From: Limonium bicolor
Lineage: Eukaryota > Streptophyta > Magnoliopsida > Caryophyllales > Plumbaginaceae
Direction of reading: 5' to 3'
Assembly (NCBI GenBank): GCA_023374045.1
Contig: CM041782.1
Span: 187,630,925 to 187,694,924 of the forward strand
Length of the DNA: 64,000 nt
A program made the position numbers and the translations under genes. Shown in pieces: positions 58,266 to 64,000 of this stretch. A model generated the notes under the pieces. That model did not search any database, was not told the DNA's origin, and was given only the letters and a program-made list of their open reading frames with translations. How positions within the stretch are numbered: position 1 is the stretch's first letter; each line of letters begins with the position of its first letter.

Positions 58266-59407
58266 AAGTAAGACATATGGGCCTGAGGGACTTCTAGACT
58301 AGAATGGATGTGTGGGCCTGAAGGCCCTTAATCTGGAAGTGATACATACAAGCTGAAGGAAGCCATATGAACTATGAATGGGCCACTGGGCTGAGAGAGA
58401 AACTTTGAAGTTTAAGACTTGTTTGATGTCCCTGCTGAGCCTTGAGGCCAGAAACTAGAATGAATGAGTTATGAAAAATTATCTTGAATTCGAGTGAGTT
58501 GAAACCTAAACAATGGTTTTGAGTGGGCCTAAGAGGTATGACACCTAGATCTAGGGCTTTGGGCCAGGGCCCAAATAAAAAGTTCACCTAGACTAGAATG
58601 GGCCTTGGGCCGAAATGGAAAAACCTGATTGATTTTCATGTCTTATGGACTGCTTTAGGTAGATTGGCTTTTCATAGGCCTAGAACTAAATTGATAATTC
58701 AAATTAGGCTGAAAGAGAATCACCTAAATCTAAACTTTTGGGCTGAAGCCCGAGCAAATAACTCACACATTCTAATCAAGCAAGGCCTTTGGGCCGCAAA
58801 CAATAAACGCGATATCGGGTTGGGCTGAGTTGATGTAGGAAAAGTTCCTATCAATCTCTAGGTTGGGTAGTGGGCTGATCATACAAGCAAACAAGGCCCA
58901 CACAAATTCAACATGTCCTCACTAGACGTCTAAATCAAACCGGGTATGGATCGATCCGGAGAGGCTTGGGGCGTGGGCCCAGGTCACCACAAAGGAATAG
59001 GGCTTGCACGCTATTCCCTTTGGGCTTCCCCACTCTTTTCACATCACCTGAAGGTGTGCGTCTACGGTCGGGTCTTTGACTGACCAAACAAAAGGGCTAG
59101 GTAAGGGCACTGCCAGGAAAACGCTTGGGGCTAAAGCCCAGGTATTAAGGGGGTGTGGTTAGACGACACCCTCCTCTTTTCCCCCGCTTATTCACATCAC
59201 CTAAAAGGTGTGAGTCCCTGACAGGGGACCCTCAAATGGGTCCCGGGGTGAAATTGGTTTGTGTGGACCCTCGCTCTCATATGATGCCAAGGTGCAGAAA
59301 ATTAAAGTGCGCACGAAGGTAAACAAACAGAGTAATAAAGCCATAAATAAACATTTTCGAGTTAAGCCCTCTTTCTTAAAATTAAACAAGTTAAAATTAA
59401 GAAGTTT

Positions 59408-59426
59408 GTCCCCAGCAGAGTCGCCA
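59408..59426 (-). promoter_or_regulatory. Inner element primer binding site (tRNA-Arg-like)
   Basis: The minus strand reads TGGCGACTCTGCTGGGGAC, a few bases after the 5' LTR at 59430. Confidence 0.82.
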
Positions 59427-59429
59427 GTC

Positions 59430-61188
59430 TGTGAGCCTCGATTTTAAACCCTATCCTATGTTGATTAAAGCTGATTAGGATCTAAACGGGTTTTAGGTCC
59501 ACTTATAACCTAAGATTAATAACTATGTCATATAACAATAATTATTAAAACCTAAGCTAGCTCACTGGAACCTATTATGAGTCGCCACCTAATTTTAACC
59601 TAGATCAAATTAGGAAAGGAGAGTTCGGGTTCGGGGGCTTGATATTCGACTTAATTAGGGTTCAATTACTTTCATTACCCTTCCTAGGTCGTTTTTCCTC
59701 TACTTAGTTTATTTACGGCTTATTACGAGTCGTTTTAACCTAAGTGCGCGGCTTCTGTTTTTTTTTGTTTTTAGCATTTTTTGACAGAGAATTAAAGTGA
59801 AATAAAAAGCTACCTAAACTAGGGTTTCGGAGGCAGAATTAGGTCAAATTTTGCTTACGTCCGTAGCCACGGACCAAACGTCCGAGACCACGGACCCCAG
59901 TTAACCTAAACATACAGAAAAGTCGAAATTAAAAGAAAACAAAAATTTGCAAAGTCCGGGGCCACGGACAGGATGTCCGTGGGCCCGGACATTATTAGAA
60001 AAACCTAAATTTTGAATTTTTAAAATCCCGCCGCCGTCCGTGGGTGTCCGAGCTTACGGACAGGGAGTCCGGGACCCCGGACACGACGTCCGTGGGTGCG
60101 GACAGCCCTCGGACGGCGGCTTTGAGGCTGTTCCCGAAGGTGTTTTCGGCTCAAATTTTATGGGTGTGTAGCCTGAAAGATGTACAAGACGTTAGTGATT
60201 GAAAGTTTTCAATTTGAATTCGAATTAAGCACGAAACTTAGCAAACAAGTTATCTGACAGAGGCTTAAATAAACAGCAATACAGAAGCGTACGAAGGTTA
60301 GTTTGAGCCCAAATTTTGAGGCGAGACAGATAATACCGTGGTGAATCAGGGAAGTGGGTTTCTACCTGTTTTACCTTCGGATTCACAACGTTTCTTCACA
60401 CCGGGATTCGTCGAGTGCTCCGTTGATGGCAGACCCGAGAGGATTTCGACCCAAGCTTCTGGTTGTTGATTGTTGATGATGTTCTTCACGTTTTGGAGGT
60501 GGTTTGGTTGATGTTTGATGATTGTTGATGTGTTAGGAGTTGAAAAGTGTGTTCAGGTGGTGATTTCGAGAGATTTTTGATGTGATTTTAGTGCTTGGAT
60601 GTGTAAAAACGTGAGGGGAATGAGACGGCTAGGTTTTCTGGTTGCTTAGGGTTCTTGAGGTTCTTCTTTGATCATGGGATAAGGTTCCTTATATAGACCT
60701 CTTTAAAGATAGAAAAATCCGGTAAAAACCGAGATTTACCGACGTTTTAGCTCAAGGGCTTCCAAAAGGAATTTGATTATGAAATTTCACACATGGGTAA
60801 AGGATGATATTTCTGATTTTTCTAAAGTGGAGTCGAATTTTTTGGATATTAGAATATTTTTAAATTCAATTTCTCGTCAGATTCAATCAGAAATTGCTAG
60901 AAAATTATTGGAAATTCGAAAAATCAAAATTCCAACGCCATTATGCTTAAAATGTCATCCTCTATCTTGGGTAAAAATTTCAAAGCATTTTGAATTGATT
61001 TGACCCTTATTTGGAGGAGAGAGAAAGCCTGTAGGGGGCTTAGGAGCCTTGAAAAATTACGAAAATGGCCCTGGAGATGACTAAGCTGTCCCTAGCACTC
61101 TGAAATGTGCCGATCGATCTGGGAACCCACACTACTAGCCTATTAGAAGAGACTCACCTCCGGGGGGGTTGAAATTTTGGGTATAACA
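59430..61188 (-). repeat. Inner element right LTR (5' LTR)
   Basis: Near-identical copy of 52423-54183. It is followed on the plus strand by the duplicated GCTTG and the resumed Athila LTR. Confidence 0.93.
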
Positions 61189-61193
61189 GCTTG

Positions 61194-61363
61194 CCTCTGG
61201 CTAAACCCCCATTTTACTGTTATTTTGCACTTGACTATTATACCAAAGCTTGGGATTTAGAAACCAATTCCTTGTGGATACGACACTTGTTTTATTGCAA
61301 CGAATTGGGTGCACTTGCCCATTTTAGCTAGGTTTAATTACTATGTATGTAATTTTCCCAACA
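61194..61363 (+). repeat. Athila 3' LTR, terminal piece
   Basis: It matches 41322-41489 (CCTCTGGCTAAACCCCCATT through TTTTCCCAACA) and is followed by the second AACGC. Confidence 0.93.
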
Positions 61364-61368
61364 AACGC

Positions 61369-61512
61369 GTGTTTTAGTGTTTTTTGCTTTCCAAGCGTTT
61401 TCTCTTTTCTTTTGGTTTTATTCTCTTTACCAATACTCTCTAGGCTCCATTAGGCCTTTAATAATCATATTAGAATAATTAAGTCACCATTTTTTAGGCC
61501 CGGGGTATTAAA
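61369..61512 (-). repeat. LARD1 right LTR, terminal piece
   Basis: It continues 40117 after the Athila target duplication and matches 30947-31088 to GGGGTATTAAA. Confidence 0.9.
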
Positions 61513-61699
61513 AAGAAATTAAACGTTTAACTTTAATACAAAAATGCATAAATTAAATTATTACTTACACGTATGTATTGGAAGTTCAAGATGGAGAATG
61601 GTTTCTTCTCAACACTTAAACCAAGCTTATGGCCCCTGAATAAATACAGCATTTTAAAATGAAGCCATTTATTACCAATAATCCAGGTTAAGCTTAAAA

Positions 61700-62000
61700 T
61701 AAATACAAAATGCATTAAAATTTTAAATACTCACTCCTTCAAATATTTCTCTACAGCGATCTCTCGAAGGTCATCATCCCCAATGGGTCTAGTATCAACA
61801 AGCATGAGGTGTCGATACATAACACCATCAACATCCAATTTGCTACCACAGGTAAACAAAGAATGTGTTGTAGAACAATATTTTTAATTATCACATAATG
61901 TAATTAGGAAGCAAAAATTCCAGTTATTGTGACTTACATCTGATGATACGGGATCAGCAAATATTTGCTTCTTCTTCGCATTGCAGTACAAAAACCCTGC
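61700..62000 (-). pseudogene. CACTA-borne gene, upstream exons
   Basis: The minus strand from about 61840 reads KLDVDGVMYRHLMLVDTRPI then GDDDLREIAVEKYLKE, ending at a GAGTGAGT that could be stop or splice donor. A preceding exon candidate near 61935-61990 ends at ATGTAAGT, a donor-like site. These are upstream of the Ulp1-like exons across the LARD1 insertion and probably belong to the same gene. The family of this piece is not recognised beyond its CACTA context. Confidence 0.45.
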
Positions 62001-62170
62001 CTCACGTGCTGTGCACATCCTTGATCATCCAATGCGGCCTGACTTGCTGACATCAATTGCGGACACAAGAAAGAGAAGGCAGATAATCTCTAAGAAGAAA
62101 ATTTCAAGTAAATTATTAGGTCCCAAATTTATAGAATTGTTGATGTGGTTATGCACTAATAATGCTTCTT

Positions 62171-62655
62171 TTATTATATGAGTTTTATCCACAAACACTT
62201 CATAACTAATTCTTAGTAGTAAGAAAATATAAGTTGTTTTTTTTGTAACTATTTACAATATAAGTACAACAAAATTAATAATATGCAACAATTATAACAC
62301 CCGCAAGAATAATAGCAACAAACAGCAACACTTACAACAATATTAATACACCACCAACATAATATACGGATGTAATACTTCATCACAAAAGAGCCATCGT
62401 AACACCAACAACAACACTAACAACAACAAAAACAAAGACAATAAACAATAAAAGTAACAACAACACAACAACAACATCAACAAAAATAAGAAAAAACAAC
62501 ACAAACCACAATAACATGATCAATAACCGATACATAATCATCAAGACAATATAAGAATAATTTGACTCTTTGATTCATGTGAACCAAGCGGCCAGGTATC
62601 ACATACTTTGAACTAATCACTCCTCAAAAGCACGAAATCAGCCACTAATCAAAAA
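62171..62655. other. CACTA interior, AAC/ACA-rich low-complexity DNA
   Basis: From about 62260 to 62515 the DNA is dominated by AAC and ACA triplets with no conserved frame. Nothing else is recognised. Confidence 0.65.
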
Positions 62656-62960
62656 TAGCTAGCTAGGGTTTAATTACCGAAGTGGGATTCGGAGGTTGAC
62701 AGCGGCTACGGTGGAGGGGTGGAGGCGCGACATCGAGGCGAGAGGAGTGGGGCGGTGGAGGGGCGCAACTGGTTTGTTCCTGACTGTGGCGACGCGCGAC
62801 CGGAGCGGTGGAGCAAAAATGAGCTCCACTGTGGAGTAGACGGTAGAGGGGTGGAGGCTCGACGGTGATAGAGAAAGAGGTGACGGGAGTCAACGGGAAT
62901 CACCAGAGAGGAAAAACAGAGAACACGGGAGGAAGAAGAAGAAAGGGCGACAGGGGTTTT
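62656..62960 (-). other. CACTA 5' exon or leader-like GC-rich stretch
   Basis: Two overlapping minus-strand frames (62893-62663, 62903-62706) rich in Pro, Ser and Arg lie between the purine-rich leader (62905-62950) and the rest of the gene. The composition suggests a 5' exon, but no domain is recognised. Confidence 0.3.
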
Positions 62961-63301
62961 AATTAAATGACTTTTAAACGACGGTTTATAGACAACCCGT
63001 CATTTAAAACCTTTGTGACACAAGGAATAAACCACGGTTTTAGGTTAACCGTCGTTTATTGTTCGACACCTTAGAAGATAAATGACGGTTCTCTATTGAA
63101 CCGTGCTTTATATAGACTATATACGATGATTATAACTAGAACCGTCATTTATCTTCTATGGCGTCGAACTATAAACAACGGTTTCTGTTAAAACCGTCGT
63201 TTATATAGTGAGCCGTGCAAGATAAATGACGGTTCTCTAAATAACCGTGGTTTATAAACTTTAAACGATGGTTTCATTTTAACCGTGGTTTAAAGTCCGT
63301 C
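62960..63301. repeat. CACTA right subterminal repeats (end truncated)
   Basis: Motifs such as ACGACGGTTTATA, AACCGTCGTTTAT, AAATGACGGTT and AACCGTGGTTTA recur in both orientations. The terminal CACTAGTGCA inverse is missing because an LTR starts at 63302. Confidence 0.82.
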
Positions 63302-64000
63302 TGTAACACCCCGTCCTAAGCCAATCGTGGTTACCGTAAACTTAACAACTTAATCATAAACATCGCAGCGGAGAAATCTAACACCGGGACCTTGCCACGG
63401 TCTGATCAAAAGAATATACCGAACATGAAGTATTTACAACGCTTATCCAAAAGATTGTACAACCATCCAAAATATTCACCAACCGAGTTCATAGTATCTC
63501 CGTTAACAACATAACTACTATCAGTTTAATATCAACAGACAGGAGCACAAGCGCAACCCACATTCAAAATAAAAGTCCCACCTAAGTCTACCCGCTCCTG
63601 CTCTCATGGTGTGACTTCATGGGCCGCTTACCTGCAAAAGTAAAAATAGCCCCCAAAGGGGGTGAGGAAGAATGCTGGTACGACCCTCTCGTGGCCCCCA
63701 AGCTAACGGGGCTACGACGACTAATTGTCGATAGCATGGAAGTTGATTAGAATCACAATCATAATATGAAGTGTAATAAAAACAACAATCCACAAATGAA
63801 CATACATAGTTCACACACAAACGAACGACTTAAAGCGTTCTCTTAATAAGTGAGTTAGTAAGCAAACTCCTTAAGTTCCGAATCCACTCATCCTTAGTCC
63901 ATCTTAACTTACCTCAGTCTTAACCTTATCTTAATCTTAGAATACAAACCGTTCTTTAAATAGAAGTGGTCGTATCTTATCTCAAGGTTTATTTTGTCGG
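63302..64000 (-). mobile_element. Start of another long LTR of the LARD family (runs off the window)
   Basis: It starts TGTAACACCCC like the LARD1 and LARD2 LTRs. It keeps the CATCGCAGCGGA block and the hairpin chain (63649-63730), but is clearly more diverged. By analogy this is the U5 end of a minus-strand LTR. No ORF is credible; the 67-codon minus-strand frame at 63617-63820 follows the hairpins. Confidence 0.8.
63649..63730 (-). repeat. Conserved hairpin chain (terminal LTR)
   Basis: CCCCC-AAA-GGGGG (63650-63662), CGTGGCCCC...GGGGCTACG (63690-63716) and CGAC...GTCG (63717-63730) keep the order seen in LARD1. Confidence 0.78.

Larger units (their letters stand above)
54184..59429 (-). 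other. Interior of the inner element: non-coding, repeat-rich
   Basis: No gag, RT or integrase similarity is seen on either strand. It holds three tandem arrays (54303-54620, 54917-55470, 57861-58265) and three extra purine-tract-like sites (56148, 56213 and 57308). Frames of 60-105 codons follow the tandem repeats and are open in several phases at once, which marks them as artefacts. The PBS and purine tract sit at its ends in correct minus-strand order. Confidence 0.8.
52423..61188 (-). mobile_element. Young non-coding LTR retrotransposon with Ogre/Tat-like PBS
   Basis: LTRs of 1761 bp (52423-54183) and 1759 bp (59430-61188) are nearly identical; I noted only a few differences (one indel near 52743, T-run length, A/G at 53489 versus 60490). 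The target duplication GCTTG is perfect (52418-52422 and 61189-61193). The PBS TGGCGACTCTGCTGGGGAC on the minus strand (59426-59408) resembles the tRNA-Arg-type PBS of Ogre/Tat elements. The polypurine tract is at the other end (54194-54184). The 5.2 kb interior has no gag or pol, so it is a non-autonomous element, and the youngest insertion here. Confidence 0.88.
40118..61363 (+). mobile_element. Athila-type Ty3/gypsy retrotransposon inserted in the LARD1 LTR
   Basis: Own DNA is 40118-52422 plus 61194-61363. The target duplication AACGC is perfect (40113-40117 and 61364-61368). LTRs are 1372 bp (40118-41489) and 1378 bp (51215-52422 plus 61194-61363). A tRNA-Asp-like PBS follows the 5' LTR. 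Gag, protease, RT, RNase H, integrase and a 3' extra ORF follow in gypsy order. A purine tract abuts the 3' LTR. The 3' LTR holds the innermost element. All frames are broken by small indels. Confidence 0.93.
26826..61512 (-). mobile_element. LARD1: long-LTR, non-coding Tekay-like gypsy element
   Basis: Its own DNA is 26826-40117 plus 61369-61512. LTRs are 4263 bp (26826-31088) and ~4235 bp (36027-40117 plus 61369-61512). The internal region is 4.9 kb (31089-36026). The minus-strand order is 5' LTR, iMet PBS (36022-36011), internal region, purine tract (31102-31091), 3' LTR. Flanks are CAGAA (26821-26825) and AAGAA (61513-61517). LTRs over 4 kb with a non-coding interior fit the LARD class. 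The sequence before the purine tract resembles the end of Tekay/Del chromovirus elements, which is inference. Confidence 0.87.
25806..63301 (-). mobile_element. CACTA (En/Spm) transposon, ~2.8 kb without its nested insertions
   Basis: The left end is CACTAGTGCA with ~370 bp of subterminal ACCACGGTT/AACCGTGGT motifs. Matching motifs at 62960-63301 mark the other end, whose terminal CACTA is cut by the next LTR. CACTA-own DNA is 25806-26825 and 61518-63301. It holds C-terminal exons of a minus-strand gene with Ulp1-like (C48) similarity. No TnpD-like transposase is visible, so the copy is a non-autonomous deletion derivative. LARD1 sits in the middle with CAGAA/AAGAA flanks. Confidence 0.82.

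Overview
This window looks like nuclear DNA from a large, repeat-rich flowering-plant genome, and I see no intact host gene. The evidence is the repeat content: Ty1/copia and Ty3/gypsy LTR retrotransposons primed by plant-type tRNA sites, a TRIM miniature retrotransposon, and a CACTA (En/Spm) DNA transposon. I cannot name the species. Almost every polyprotein reading frame is broken by stops or single-base shifts, so this is a transposon graveyard with a few younger insertions on top.

Layout. 1-290 is the end of a long LTR. 296-764 is a complete TRIM. 765-5499 is a 5'-truncated copia element (Copia-A, + strand). 5500-6018 is low-copy-looking DNA. 6014-23048 is a second copia element (Copia-B, - strand), cut by a plus-strand solo LTR (8570-12233, TSD ATGAG) and by a minus-strand long-LTR element (LARD2, 12407-20804, TSD ATGAC/ATGTC). 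23049-25805 is low-copy-looking DNA with two small ORFs and a promoter/leader-like stretch. 25806-63301 is a CACTA transposon carrying remnants of a Ulp1-like (C48) protease gene. It holds a second long-LTR element (LARD1, 26826-61512), which holds an Athila-type gypsy element (40118-61363, TSD AACGC), which holds a non-coding element with an Ogre/Tat-like PBS (52423-61188, TSD GCTTG). The last 0.7 kb (63302-64000) is the start of another long LTR that cut the far end of the CACTA. Nesting therefore reaches four levels, and the TSDs give the order of insertion.

How the parts work together. LARD0, LARD1, LARD2, the solo LTR and the 3'-terminal LTR belong to one family. They have about 3.7-4.35 kb LTRs and an iMet-type PBS where it survives, and I find no gag-pol in their internal regions. 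They would need proteins in trans from an autonomous relative. The innermost element also lacks protein genes. The Athila copy has a recognisable gag-protease-RT-RNase H-integrase order plus a 3' extra ORF, but about six frame breaks.

The most interesting signals are RNA-like structures. (1) A hairpin with an AGGA loop lies just upstream of the polypurine tract in the TRIM, twice in the Athila, and weakly in LARD1, with different stem sequences each time. (2) Arrays of 34-36 nt imperfect palindromes repeat about every 71 bp in the transcribed part of the LTRs of two unrelated families, with a looser version in a third. (3) A chain of short hairpins is kept in order in all long-LTR copies but changes in sequence. 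None of these is explained by coding sequence.
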